Shown here piece by piece: positions 27,919 to 40,333 of a stretch of 64,000 bases of DNA; positions within the stretch are counted from its first letter, which is position 1; every line of letters starts with the position of its first letter. The position numbers and the translations under genes are program-made. Under the pieces are notes generated by a model. That model did no database searches and was not told where the DNA came from. It saw nothing but the letters and a program-made list of their open reading frames with translations. Source of the stretch: Albugo candida (Eukaryota; Oomycota; Peronosporomycetes; Albuginales); contig JBDOQK010000002.1 of NCBI GenBank assembly GCA_040437565.1, positions 744,001 through 808,000 of the forward strand, written 5' to 3'.

Positions 27919-30156
27919 TCAAAAAAGCAGATTTTGCAGGCTTGTGACTGATACGTTCTCGGTCTTGAGGGGTTTCTCGTCGACGGAAGAGAGCTTGGAC
28001 ATTTCGATTCGCTCATCCGACTTGGAGTCAGGTGCTGGAGGTATGTAGATCCACACTCGGCGCTCTGCATCGTACATCAGGAGAGGTGGAGTTTCAACCA
28101 CAAGGAGGTCCAACGTCTCAACAACCGCCTGGAATCACCGCAATAGTGAGAAGAATTCTTTTGTAGAGATCAAACGTACGTAATTCAAATCCACATTTGA
28201 AATATTCAACCGCACAAATCTATCGACAAACGAGTAAGTCTCGCGAATGAAGAATGAGTCTGACGTACTGAGAATGACGGACGAAATTCATGATATCTGC
28301 TCTTGAGCCTGTGCCTTCAGGAAGCCGAGCAATTGCTTCATATACCTACATACGACAGTGTGAAACTTTCACTCGCACTTTTTCCGATTCATTTACTAGT
28401 CCCAAGAAGCTGACAACCAAAGGAGCACCAGGCACAAGCATTTTCCCATCAAAGAGTGCTCGTTTCGTCAAGCATGGACCTACTGTGTAGGTTGTGTCAG
28501 TGTGGCTGTGTTTGTATCTGATCAGAATGAGGTGAGATAAGGTATATCTTCATTCTATCCGATACAGACGAGAAAGATGCTCCGGGAGCTGAATGTCGTT
28601 CCAATTCTTGCCGATGAAAGTCTTTGAGATCCCAAATTACATGAGAATGACGAGGAATCTATGACAATGCCAGCTGAGGAAATAATACAAGATACTGAGA
28701 CTGTACCAAATCAAGTCGGAATATTGAGCTCGGCGGTGCTTCCATATCCTTCAGAGCCTGCGGGTAGCGTTCTTGCAACTTTCTTACTGCTATCGGACGA
28801 TGTAACTTGGAGATCTCTCTTCGCATCCTTTGTATCGCTGATCTATTAATCGATAGAGTCAAATCTCAACTGCTTGCTTGACAGCCTCACCTCTTTGATC
28901 CACACACCTCGAGATTTTCTGCCATAGGAATACGAAAATACTGCTCCAGGCTCATCAAACAGGAGTTTTCTTTCGAGTCTGACTGCTTGTGTGCCCATTC
29001 ATAAGTCTGCTTATCTTGATCGATTTGCACAAATTGCTGCGTCCAGATCATCGTTTCTGCCTGCTTTAGTTCTTGGACGTGACGAAGCGGATTTTGTAAG
29101 AAAGTAAGCGCTGACTTTATATATCGCCCAATATCCAAATACGAAAACAGATCTTGAAAACGCGATTTAGTGTCGCAGTTTGCATTGGGCGAGACATTTA
29201 CCTTCTTTCTTCGGAAGGGCACGAGCATACGACGTGGACAGTTTCTAAAAATTGAAATGAGATGATGTCCAGCGGTAGCACATTCATACTGAAAGAAGGT
29301 CTTCGTAGCTCATCTCGGTCGGTGATGCACTCAGAATGTCACGAATGGCAATGAATAATGAATTCTCTTCGGTGACCGGAGAAACGGGTGATTCTATCAG
29401 AATGCGCCTTCTTTTCCATGGAAATTGCTCCACATCATGATCACTCGACTGCATTTCAACGAAACGAGCAGCAGCAGGGTCTTGAGCCTTAATACGCTTA
29501 CATTGATGTAAGCAATAGTGTAAGAATCGCAATAGAGGTGAGTATACCTTAACTAACGCTTCAATAGGTTTTTTGAGTTTTTCAATCGATTTGATCTCAT
29601 TCTCAGCCCGTTCACAGCTTCTCTGTAGCAAGTGCTATGGAAACGTAAATACCATTTCTCATTCATTTGTGCAACGTACGGCTTTCGACTGTGTTCCTTT
29701 CGCAATTGATGCATTTAATTGCGAAATGGGATTCCCAAAATCAAAATTCTCTCCGCGAAAAAGCGCACGTAAATTCTCGGCTGTCGCTGCGTCTTCACTC
29801 AAAGTATTCCACCCGTTCAATTGCGGCAGAAATTGCTTCAAATGCGAACGTTCCGAGTCATTGAGCATGTCTATCCACGTGTTCTCAGGGAATAATCCTT
29901 CAATTGACGTTAGACGAGATAGGACGTTATCAAATGGTAGCTTTAAAGTGTGATAGTTTCCATTGTGGCGATACGAAATCTCAGTAAACGGATTTGTAGG
30001 CAAATTTTCAGTGAGAATTGGTTCGGACTTATGTGACTGCACGTTTTCTTCTAAAATGGGCAGGTGGCGGATCGGATAATACTTTTTCCAATGTATAGAG
30101 TTTGCGCTCGGTGTTGCGTCGCTGTCTTCCGAGTCGCTCGAGTCATGAGATCGCAT
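27919..30156 (-). CDS. NFRKB: NFRKB-like INO80-complex subunit
   Basis: Multi-exon minus-strand gene starting at ATG 30156. Exon 1 (30156-29680) has NTWIDMLNDSERSHLKQFLP and ALFRGENFDFGNPI, matching the start of NFRKB (WNEVL..., LLQFLP, GENFRFGNPL). Exon 2 starts at 29634 and encodes a charged helix. Further exons hold a winged-helix-type region (around 29120-28890; LPEHL near 28590), then LVVSFLGL joined across an intron to VYEAIARLPEGTGSRADIM, closely like the winged-helix core of NFRKB. The last exon ends with ERRVWIYIPP and a short acidic-basic tail, stop at 27919. NFRKB is a metazoan and plant INO80 chromatin-remodelling subunit that binds the deubiquitinase UCH37 in animals. Exon ends between about 28860 and 28600 are unresolved. 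It converges with MTR4. Confidence 0.75.
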
Positions 30157-31807
30157 TCGAGGGAATTATCCAATCACATTACGCAGCGTACTATCCCTAT
30201 AATCACAAATATAATTTTTTTCTGACTTTCATACTATAATTTATACTTTGTCGGACTATCAGGTGATCTCTCATTAGCGCTAATGTATTATACGTCGTAC
30301 TTGGCCATATGAGAGTATCTGCAATCTCTTGTACTATAGTCGAGCAATGCGTGACGTCATAGAGGATAGCTTATACGTATTGGGAGACGAAAGCCCCTGT
30401 TGCGAGCGCCTTCTCGATACGCATGTATAGAGAGCTCTTATTTGCTTGTAAATGGCCCAGCCGTGGGTGTATACCATCTGCTACACGAAACGACTGGAGT
30501 GTCAGGAAATTTGTAGCTGTTGGCACCATTCTTCCATCAGTGAGATACGTACCTGTAGACTGGAGTTGACAACGTACTCGAGGGTAATTGTCACATAGTG
30601 AGCGGTGTGGATTTTGCTGAAATGCTACCGTTTATTATGTGGCAAGAATGGCTGGAAGATGCTCGTGCCAATTGATGAGTATCGATCAGATAAGTATCTT
30701 CAGAAATGTTCAACACTATGTCGATTGGATTGCAAGGGGCAACGGAAAAGTGAATGAAGAGTTGAAAAACAGCGACATGAAATGCCATAAAGGTGGCAAA
30801 GAAAAAGATGAAGATTCTCGTGTGACAAAACGTCCCACTTCGCGATTGGTAAGTCTTACAGATACGGGTTCCTGATTTATAAGGCGTAAGATACCCGACT
30901 AGCTTTATCATGAGTTCGACCAGATGTATTTTCGAAAGGGTTTCGTATGAGGCTTGAGATTCCGAGAAGACCCACTTGATGCCTCTCCTTGGGAACGAAC
31001 ATTTTCTTTAGTTCCGCAACGTGAAACGTTGAGGAACCAATTTTTTTCGAACCGATTGCTGCTGTATCACTTGCGACAGCAAAATCGTGGAGCCGATTCC
31101 GACCAGATCGAAATTTTGAAGAACACGACAAACACTGTTGCAAATGGGACTCACAAGTACCAAGCTGATGTCGTTCTCAGAATCAGCTGATCGATACCCC
31201 GCACTGCTGTCAAGATCGACCCGAATGGCGCCCACTGTGTAGAGTCCAGTTTAGACTTTGGCCACCCACGTAACCTATTGAAACACATCCCTTAGAAAAC
31301 AGGATACGTAGTGATCACACATGCAACGTACAAACAACCCTCTCATTCGGCATATCGTCTGCTGCTACATCAATTCCGTTCGAGTGATCACGAGCAATGT
31401 TTGGGAACTTTGTTCATCTTTCCAACTGAACATAAAAGTGCTGCATTATCCACGCTGGAACTGCGGTCACCATACGCTACTTATCTACTAGCCAATAGGA
31501 TGCGTTATAGCCGCATGCCAAGAGCAAACCTCTAGTTGTTTCTAACGGAGCGAACACTCTGTCTTGTCAGTACGCGCATTTCAAAGATGAGCGATATTTC
31601 TTATGGGTTCCGATCCTAATGATGGCAGAGTCTGAAAGACGACTAGATTCCTTTCCACACGGATGAGGTAAAGTCGCTCATGAGACCAAGCCCATATAAA
31701 ACTAGCCATGGACCGCTTGTATTTGGCCCGCGCCAAAGATATAGTGTAAGTTCGGCTAGTGACCCACTCATTTAGCTTAAGTTCTTTCACATAAAAAGAA
31801 AATCGCA
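30157..31807. other. Intergenic 1.65 kb, no supported gene
   Basis: Only short frames without family resemblance are present. It contains the divergent upstream regions of the NFRKB-like gene and the subunit-k-like gene. Confidence 0.5.
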
Positions 31808-32292
31808 ATGTTAAGCATCGTACGTAAATCTGTCAAGGGGGCTCAACGTAACGGCCTGTGGGCGCGTCAAAACCGGTCAATGAGTGGAGGACATGGTGGT
31901 CCTCCACCGACAGGATTCGAAGCAAAAGTTCGAGCGTATCTCCCAGAAGATCATCAGGTTTACTCACGTTTGCATTCAATTTACTTTCAGGGTCGGTAGC
32001 ATTATGTTGCTTGTATGTTGTTAGATTGTGCTCGCGACACTGGGAATCTATGCGACCATATTTGCTCTATTCAAATTGAAACCATCCAAGAAGAAGGAAG
32101 AGCCCATTCACGGTAAGCAGACTACCCTATCATTCTTTGGATTACGCCATCAACGTGCCACATATCATTGTAGCTGCTTCAGCCTCCACTTCAACTGAAA
32201 TTGTATCATTGTTTGACGAAGCATTTGATAAATGGTCGGAGATCCCAGGAAATCTCGAGCGCTGGGAAAAGAGTCTCGACTCGATTGCATGA
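31808..32292 (+). CDS. Small mitochondrial membrane protein, ATP synthase subunit k/DAPIT-like
   Basis: Three exons: 31808-31957, 32025-32112 and 32174-32292, giving 118 residues. The leader MLSIVRKSVKGAQRNGLWAR is basic and amphipathic, as in mitochondrial presequences. A Gly-rich patch leads into YLPEDHQIVLATLGIYATIF and then FKLKPSKKKEEP: one membrane helix followed by a Lys cluster. This pattern resembles yeast Atp19 (subunit k), which has a His-Gln just before the helix, and animal DAPIT, which has VLAT, a helix, FKL and a Lys tail. Those proteins support ATP synthase dimers in the inner membrane. The C-terminal part (TEIVSLFDEAFDKWSEI) is an extra amphipathic helix not found in DAPIT. 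The assignment rests on a short motif, so it could be another small inner-membrane protein. Confidence 0.55.
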
Positions 32293-32654
32293 ACGCAAAA
32301 TAAGGAGAAACTATAGCGTGTTGATAATCGAAAAGAAGATTTGATTTTATCGTTCCGCGCACATGAACCATGTGTCAACGAGTTGGACTGGAGCTTTGAA
32401 GGTGATTACACATGCCACATGCCACTTGCTACTGATTGCATTCGTGTTGGAGCCTTCGAGTGTGAAAATGAAACACTTAAAACAGGCAAATTTTTTTGAG
32501 TGTACTCTGCACAAGGTAAGGTTACGACTTGGACTTTATTCGTCATCGGAAATGAGCTCGAGACTATTCAGGAATTGTAATGCAGCGATTCACGCTCACC
32601 ATCGACAAGATCGGAACGTTAGAGAGACAACTCAGACATGAATACTGTCTATTC

Positions 32655-32818
32655 GCTCATCTTCTTTATACAGCCAGATTTTACGCAAGTCCTCATGATC
32701 GGCATGCATGACCAAGATGTAGACTATTTGCGTTGTCTTTGGTGGGGTTCCGTGAGCGTATCGTATCTGAATTACAGCGCTTATAATCGCGTATTTCGAG
32801 TGTGAAGAATTGTTTTAT
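32655..32818 (+). mobile_element. Bel/Pao-type reverse transcriptase relic
   Basis: A short plus-strand frame reads DQDVDYLRCLWW and, about 15 residues later, YNRVF. This resembles the Bel/Pao-type retrotransposon RT pattern in which an acidic-Asp-x-LRFLW stretch precedes an F/Y-N-R-V-x-FG motif. A stop codon ends the frame straight after, and no integrase, protease or LTR pair is visible nearby. It is a decayed fragment of no more than about 160 bp. Confidence 0.4.
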
Positions 32819-35800
32819 AGCACACCGCGACAAAAATGTTGTGTTACATATTTGCTTCAGTAAAACTCATTCTCTGCAAATTCTGTTCGCTTTTACGGGT
32901 GCAGTAAAAGTAGCGTTTACTTCAGTTCGCGACTTATTGAGCCATAGCGATCCTTTGGAAGACCAAGGTGGAACGCTGTGAATTTGGGATCATTTGATTC
33001 TATGTCGAATTCTGAATTACAACCAAAATGTCAATTTCCGACTTTTGGTTTATAAATCACACGTAAGTTTTCCCGGTTGATACCAGTAGCACTTCTTCCA
33101 AAAAGCATAGCATGCTAAGCATTCTGGACTTTTGTATGTAATAAGCATGATAATGTCGAGTCTACCAGAAGAGGTCGAATGGCTATCGGTATACGACATA
33201 CTGTGTGAAGAGCCAATTTCACTCTCACGAGGACTTCTCTCGAACTTTCTAGCTCCCTCTGTTTCGGAGTAGCCTTCGCCTTATCATAGCTTTCTCTCTA
33301 AATTTCAATGCTTGCTCTGTGAATTGCTGACGCTGATAGTCACACATTTCGTCAGGTTCATCGCAGCTTCGGTCGCTGGCAAAGTTGATACAGTGCTTGA
33401 GATAGCTACCCGCCGACCTCTGCAGAGTCAGCACACACCAGCTTGACAGAGTGAAGATATGCCGCTGTTCGAATCCTCTTTGCACTAACAGTGGACCGTG
33501 CCCAGCGACTGACGGAGATGCATGCTATGTTGTCATTGATTTAGCCTTACGTTCAAGCAAGTATAAATTTGCTGACAGATTTGTTGAGCTTGTTCCAAGG
33601 CATGATTCACATCGAGACTTCTTTGATTAGTAAGCCATAGCATACATCGAAGAGGTAGCCAAGATATCCAGTAGAATTTTGGGATCGAATCTAGCCTGTG
33701 AGTAGAGATAGATGATGATGGTGATTCAAATTCAGTATTGTTGATTTTGTAATACTCATAGCGATGACTCTATATAATTCAAACACTATTCCACACATAC
33801 ATGTAATAGCTCTCCTTCCGATATTTTATCCTTCATAGACATATGCGCGGTTACTGAAGTCATCGCGCCAAATTCATCCAGCACGTTTTACCCCTCTTAC
33901 GGGGGGGGCCAAGCATCTCATTATTGTCATAAATTAGATTTGGTATGAATTAAACTCAGACACACATCACCATGTCGGCATAATCGCTGCTTTTTTGCCT
34001 AAAAATTAATATGCTCATTTATTTAAAACTTTACCCTGTGGACTTGATTGCTGATGTCTTGTACATTTCTCATTGTGAGTTTTGTAACAGAGATACTCGC
34101 GGTACCCAGAGTGCTCATCATCGGCCAGAAATTCGAAGCGTGCTGTAATTGTGAATTATAAATGACCTTCATCTGATGGCATAAAGCCCTTTGATGATCC
34201 TTCCAAAGAAAAGACGAGGTTCACTACTCATTATTGGAAGATTCAAAGAATGAGACATGCCTTCTAGACTTGATGAAAAATCCTGGTACCTGAACTAGCA
34301 CCGGCACGAACGATACACACAGGTATACCTTCCACCACGAACTCTGCTGAAGGGACTTCTAAGAAGATGCATAGGTTAGGTTTTTAATCGCGCTTGGTAC
34401 TCAGGCAAAACGAACGACTCGTTAGGAAATCAAAGTCCCGAAATTATCATGACGAAGAAATCTCTTACAATAGTTTCCTTGGATGAGCTTAGTCCGTGGA
34501 CGCAATAATCGATTAATGAATTCGACTATGCTATCCAAACCGCTTCATTGTCTCACGCAGATTTTGCAGTCTGCTGCTACTAATGGCGAATTTGCAGAGC
34601 TTTTAGATCATTTCAGACAAGATGAAATATCCTAACAGCTCTGCAAGTTTACCATTTTTCTATAATACTATTTCGAGATCTAATGATCAGTAACTCGATG
34701 CTCCACGTAGGAGGTGTTTTGTCAATCATACTGCCGGTGTTGTTACTCCGAGCTCACGTCGTCGAAGTAGATGCGAGAAGGGCGATCTGGCATCAGCAGT
34801 AATCTGTACAGGTATATATGATTACGATCCTGATCACACAAAAATTCTGTCAGATGTTGGGACTTCATGGGGTGAAATCGAGTATTAGCACTTTTAACAG
34901 CGCAGTGGAAGGACCTCTAGCTTTCATTTGCCCTGACGGTTTCTTTGTTTATTCAATGGATTCTCATATATCTTGAGTGGGTTATTTTCATTGAGCGCTG
35001 TCTTATGCAATCATGGGTAGCTTGTATAGACTTCCTGCAATACGGAGACGATGAATAGATGTTCTGACGAGTCGTAAGTCTTTGTGAATGTTGGGAAGCA
35101 GGGGAACATTTGACCTTCTAAAAAAGAAGTATCTCAACCGAATTGATGTATCCGAGTCTGTTTAAGTGTGATAGGATAGGCTGAGGGTGGTAGAGGATGT
35201 AAAGAAATAGCTCTCACCTAGGAAGAGCAAGGCGAAGCCAGAGTGGTTACCTCGTGCATCGCTTGTATAAATCTGCATTGCTGATGTAATAGAGATATTA
35301 GCTTGCAAGTACTGGGCGAAGATGACGGTGCTGATGAGAGTGAATGCTACCGATGTCTCTCTCTGAACGTGCTATAGCAAGATAGGTAGCACAGGAATTT
35401 GTAGCTTAAATTGTACGCGTTCTGGAAGAAGATATGGGTAGATCCAATGTCTACTCAATTCCTTTCGAAGCGACTATAACGTGAACGTTACGCATATGCA
35501 AACTTTGCGAATCATCGAGCAGTGATCTTTTTCCGCAAAAACCCGCGCCAGGGATTAGCAGCTGCACTCGTTGCCCGAAAAGTTGTCGTTTCTTCCGTTT
35601 TGGCGACGCTGATATTTAATACAATACATGCTATGCTACAGCCAAAATATATTCAAAGCGAGAAAGAATCGTAATGAATGAAGTCTACTTCATCGAAAAA
35701 TACAATCGACGTAAGTTCTTGCATTGAAAGATGGGAGAGATCTCGAAGTACCGCTTTCCAGGTAACCGAAAATAAAAGCAGAGATAGGCATCCGGGCATC

Positions 35801-38786
35801 TTCCTGAGATGTGCCATGATGACTAAAGAAAAACGAGTAATGCGGAGGTGGATTTGAATTGACGTGTCTCTGAGAACTGCTTTAATCATTTGGACTTCAA
35901 CTTGGTTTACAATGAAATTCAGTACGCGAACCGATTGGTGGTAGTGCTGTATGCTGCAGCACTACCCTCCAGCATTGGCTTCAACCTCCTGCGACCTCCG
36001 GAACGTCATGCTCGTCAGAATAGGTTTGCCGCAAATGACTACCTTCAGTACAAACTCGCTTAGTCCACCGTAACCTTTCCTCTTCAGCCTAGCGTGATAT
36101 AATAGCTGCGCTCACACCCGCAGGGCTTCGCTACATGTCCCCTTAGTAAGAAATGCACAGCGTTACAGTTTTACACACAACAATCTAGTCGTGATGTTTC
36201 GACAAGTCGGGATGAAAACACATGTCCCACTCTGTTTCACAGCCCCACCTCCAGATACAACAGCGATTAGCCTGCTACATTTCCCTTATACTCTGGTGCA
36301 CCGTATCTTCCCCTGCAAACACGATCGCAAGACTAACCGCTCCATCCATCAGCCGTAAAGATACCTGAAAGCGTCACCCTGCTCAGCACACCTATACACA
36401 ACTACCCTCGCTCGTCGGCACCTAGTCATCGCCCCCTAAGCTCACCCATCAGGAGAAATTCCCAATTTTTATACTTTGACAGCAAGCTTTCCGTCAACGC
36501 CTTACCATCCACAAATCGAAGCCTCTGAGCAGAGATTGTCGTTACTTTCCCTATCTAGTAAAACTGCAAGTGAAGACGCGCAAATGACAGTATTTATATC
36601 ACTTTCAACCACCTCGCTCTGTTTGTTTGATGCGGAGTGTGCATTCCTGTGAGATTGCTTTGGTCTGTGAAAAAAAATGTGAGGAAAAGTGCCTGACGTG
36701 ATAGATTAATCGAAAACAATTCTCATAGGTGTGGTTCTGTCCGTCTACAGAGCGCCTGATTTTTTACAGCTGCGGATGACGTCGCAGGATCATTCAGTTC
36801 AGTGAGGTTGTGAGCGAGGTAGGTCTGACTAAAAGCATGTGTGTGGCGGGGAATTCGATGAGTGGAGTGGCAGGTGGGCAAGTTCCGTCTTACCAATTGG
36901 CGCGCGCTTTGCGGAGGTGACAAATAACAGCGGGGGCGCTTGGGTCGGATAATTTTTGATGTGCTAATTTGCTGGCTGGCTACTTCAGCTTACTCGCCGA
37001 CTGCTATCTATTCCTGTTAGACTTTGATACGTAGAACAAGAAAGTTTCAGCTAACTATATGTTATACTGCAAAAAATGATGTGACGTGCGAATATTATTT
37101 GGTAACTTCTCTTTATTCACTTCCTGATTTGTTGCACTCAATACATTGGACAAGAGTAGCACTGGAAAACGCCCTCTTCCCGTTTTATTCAGCTAGTGGT
37201 CTAATCTAGTGCGAAAAGTAAAGCGAAATACTTCTTGTAGTGCAATTTTGAACGGTGAAAAGAATCTGAAATGAAGTTCATCAAAAGCATGCATCAAACA
37301 CATACAAACTTTCTCGGAGCCTTGCTCCGAAGCATTGGTCACATTAGTTTGACCAATAGAGTTTGTTACCACGTGTGCGGTAGAAAATGGTCATTGTTCC
37401 GACATCATTCGACGTGTGTCAAGATTCATACGGCTGATCAACATTCATTAATGCCTAGGAGCTGGAATCTATCGTCTCGTTTTTTTTGCCATGCATATCT
37501 GCTGTCAGCAATGAATGTCAAGAATGAGTTAGACACTGATTTGTATTAAGCCTTTGAAACATTAGAATTGAGAGAGGATTCCATTATTGACGCAAATTAC
37601 GTGACTGATAGTCTTGTCTGGGGAAGTTTCGGCTTCACAAATCTATTTCCATTTTGAATTCTAAATCAATCCAACCTCCGACTGATCAACAAAAATTTTA
37701 CAAGAAAAAAATTAGTGTTTCTATACAATTATAATTGCTACAACTGCTTTAGATTCAGAGAGAAGCGATCCGATCTTTGCGCAAGGTTGGAACATCGCCT
37801 TGATAGGATCTTTCTTAATGAGGTATCGGTGGCTTCATATGGAGGCAATATCATGCGAAAAGTTTTGATACATGTACATTTACTAGCGAGAGAACAGGTG
37901 ACGTAAGCTCACACTTGTCTAAAAGGGACGATTTTCTCATTCGTGTCGGAGGGGTGAAGGTATGGTTGCGAACATGGATAGCAAGGTCTTCAGTGAATCA
38001 CAGTCTATACAATGAAGGCTGATGAAAATCATACCGAATGCTTTACGGCTTCACATCCGTATCAGTACGATATTCGCCCGAGGTTCTTGATTATCAAACC
38101 ACACAAAAAGCATTCTGAAATCGTGTCATGAGTACTACCTGACTTGAAGTTGATCAAATCTTTTTGCTGTAAATGAGGTGCCGCCGCATCGAACCACAAA
38201 GATCTTTATATAATCTCGAATCGACTACAAAGCTAGGCTGAAGACACAAGATTTCTCGAGTCTTTTTAGCAAGATATACCAATCCGATTAAGCATAATGT
38301 TTCCTAAAATACTTCGTGTCATTGAAGTTTGGTGGCATTACTTTAGTGATCTGTCGTAGAGCTGCTTTATTTGGTCAGGCTCCGTAGTCTCAAAGATACG
38401 ATCATATCATCGACACTCGGAATACTGAAGAATTTGCGTCATAGCAATCTCAATGAGAGGAAGGTTCCCCCGACGATTTTAGAGTATAAATACATTGGAT
38501 ATTTCGCTAGTTTGTAAACCTATTCAAGCGGCTGGGTTTTTTGATTCGCTTCTGGACGGGAACACCGTGGCAAATCTGAATTGCAGATATCGCACGACAT
38601 CATCAGCTTTATCAGTATGGCTACCTTACCCCAAACCAGTAATTTTCTAGACACAGAAGATAGGTTTTTCTGAAAATATCGCTAGCTGTATATTGTGTAA
38701 TCCTTGATTTTCTCATCACCCTAACTAGCCCTTTGTTGTTACGCAAGAACGATCTTAGTTATCTGACTTTCACTGGAAACGAAAAG

Positions 38787-39005
38787 TCATGCGATGCTGA
38801 AACATACAACTTCTGGAGCGATGTAATCAAGCCTGCCAACAACCGAGTATTCTTGCCAGTTAGCCGTCTCGAAATGTGTCTCAGTATCTAAGAATGGATA
38901 CTCGCATTGGCTCGTACGTCTTCGATGAAGTGGTCGCCTCTTTTCGCTTTCCCCACTCGCTCCAGGACTGATAGAATCTCGTCTGTAGTCTACCTCATCG
39001 CTCAT
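38787..39005 (-). pseudogene. AGC/NDR kinase activation-loop fragment
   Basis: A 72-codon frame contains EYSVVGRLDYIAPEVV, which matches the AGC-kinase activation segment (usually VVGTPDYIAPEVL) with the Thr-Pro replaced by Arg-Leu. No glycine loop, catalytic HRD or DFG motif and no C-lobe are found in the neighbourhood on this strand. The preceding Arg-rich stretch (HRRRTSQCEYPF) is typical of linkers before the loop in NDR-type kinases. I read it as a pseudogene remnant. Confidence 0.45.
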
Positions 39006-39497
39006 ATTCTTACAGATAGAGAACGGGGCCGAACGTTACGCCTGCATCCAAATTTATGCGAGAACGCATAATACCCTTTTTAGGTTTTAGTTTCGTCGGC
39101 CGACATCAAATAATGTACGGAGTCTTCCTGTGGAGTAATTGAGTCAAATCAGCATCTTGTCTTCGAATGCGAACACATGGCACCGTCGTTGCTGGAGCTA
39201 CCTCCGGCTTGGAATCAGATTTTATTCTCCCGCACTCGTGGACGAATATTGCAGGTCTTGGTGTGCCGACGATACGGACGGAATGAAAGGTATATCGACA
39301 AATGCTGTTCGACTTATGGCTTGCAATGCAGTAAATACGCTGTATTTTGTCTGGAGCGATCAAAATAGTCGATTGTTTGAGCAGCGTCTGCCATCTCGGA
39401 CAATCCCAGCACTTTTCGGGATGAACACCCACCCCGTCCAGCACACACGTTTATATTTTGGAAAAAAGTGTAACGACTAAGCAATTTGATTCGCCTG

Positions 39498-40053
39498 GCA
39501 GAGCAACTAATATTCGGTATTGTTTTCGCACTCAAAGTTCATTGCTGTGACTGCGAGTGGAAATGCGACTCAGGATCAAGTCTTATTCGCATTGCTACGT
39601 TCATATGTACGAAGGACATCACAAGGTGAGCAGTTTGGTAATTTTGGTGATGTGAGGCAACCGCACAAGTGGACTGTCGACAACGACACATTCTGAACTC
39701 GCAGGCACTTCCATCCAACTTTTTGNNNNNNNNNNNNNNNNNNNNNNNNNNNNNNNNNNNNNNNNNNNNNNNNNNNNNNNNNNNNNNNNNNNNNNNNNNN
39801 NNNNNNNNNNNNNNNNNNNNNNNNNGCAGAGCAACTAATATTCGGTATTGTTTTCGCACTCAAAGTTCATTGCTGTGACTGCGAGTGGAAATGCGACTCA
39901 GGATCAAGTCTTATTCGCATTGCTACGTTCATATGTACGAAGGACATCACAAGGTGAGCAGTTTGGTAATTTTGGTGATGTGAGGCAACCGCACAAGTGG
40001 ACTGTCGACAACGACACATTCTGAACTCGCAGGCACTTCCATCCAACTTTTTG
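39498..40053. repeat. Assembly duplication around a 100-N gap (228-bp repeat)
   Basis: Positions 39498-39725 and 39826-40053 are identical, with Ns at 39726-39825. It lies in non-coding sequence of the gene-poor tract. Confidence 0.92.
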
Positions 40054-40333
40054 AATTTACATATTTATTGTCTCAATAGTCTAGACATTTGGAGCATTCA
40101 CCTAGTCTAATCTAGTAATGTAGACATCTTCGACTGACCTTCGCCATGACTACCACAGCACGTCTGTACGAGCCTAAGTATCTAGCACTGTTTTGTGTGA
40201 ACAGAGTTTACTTACTAGACTAGCAATATGCTTCATATTTCATCCAACTAGTGCAAGTAGATTACGAATTTTACGAATTACTACGAATCAGTATTGTCCG
40301 ATCATTTTTTTATCCAATCCGACTTTGTCTCAA

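Larger units (their letters stand above)
32293..40333. other. 8-kb gene-poor tract
   Basis: No intact gene is supported over about 8 kb, in contrast to the dense flanks. Open frames are short and interrupted and show no conserved domains, apart from two relics listed separately (reverse transcriptase near 32.7 kb, kinase activation loop near 38.9 kb). One N-gap at 39726-39825 lies inside. The base composition looks similar to other intergenic sequence. It may be degraded repeat or pseudogene territory. Confidence 0.6.

Noticed and set aside
39139-39480. 113-codon plus-strand frame in the gene-poor tract
   Set aside because: Several overlapping frames of similar length exist on both strands and none shows a domain or splice-linked extension.
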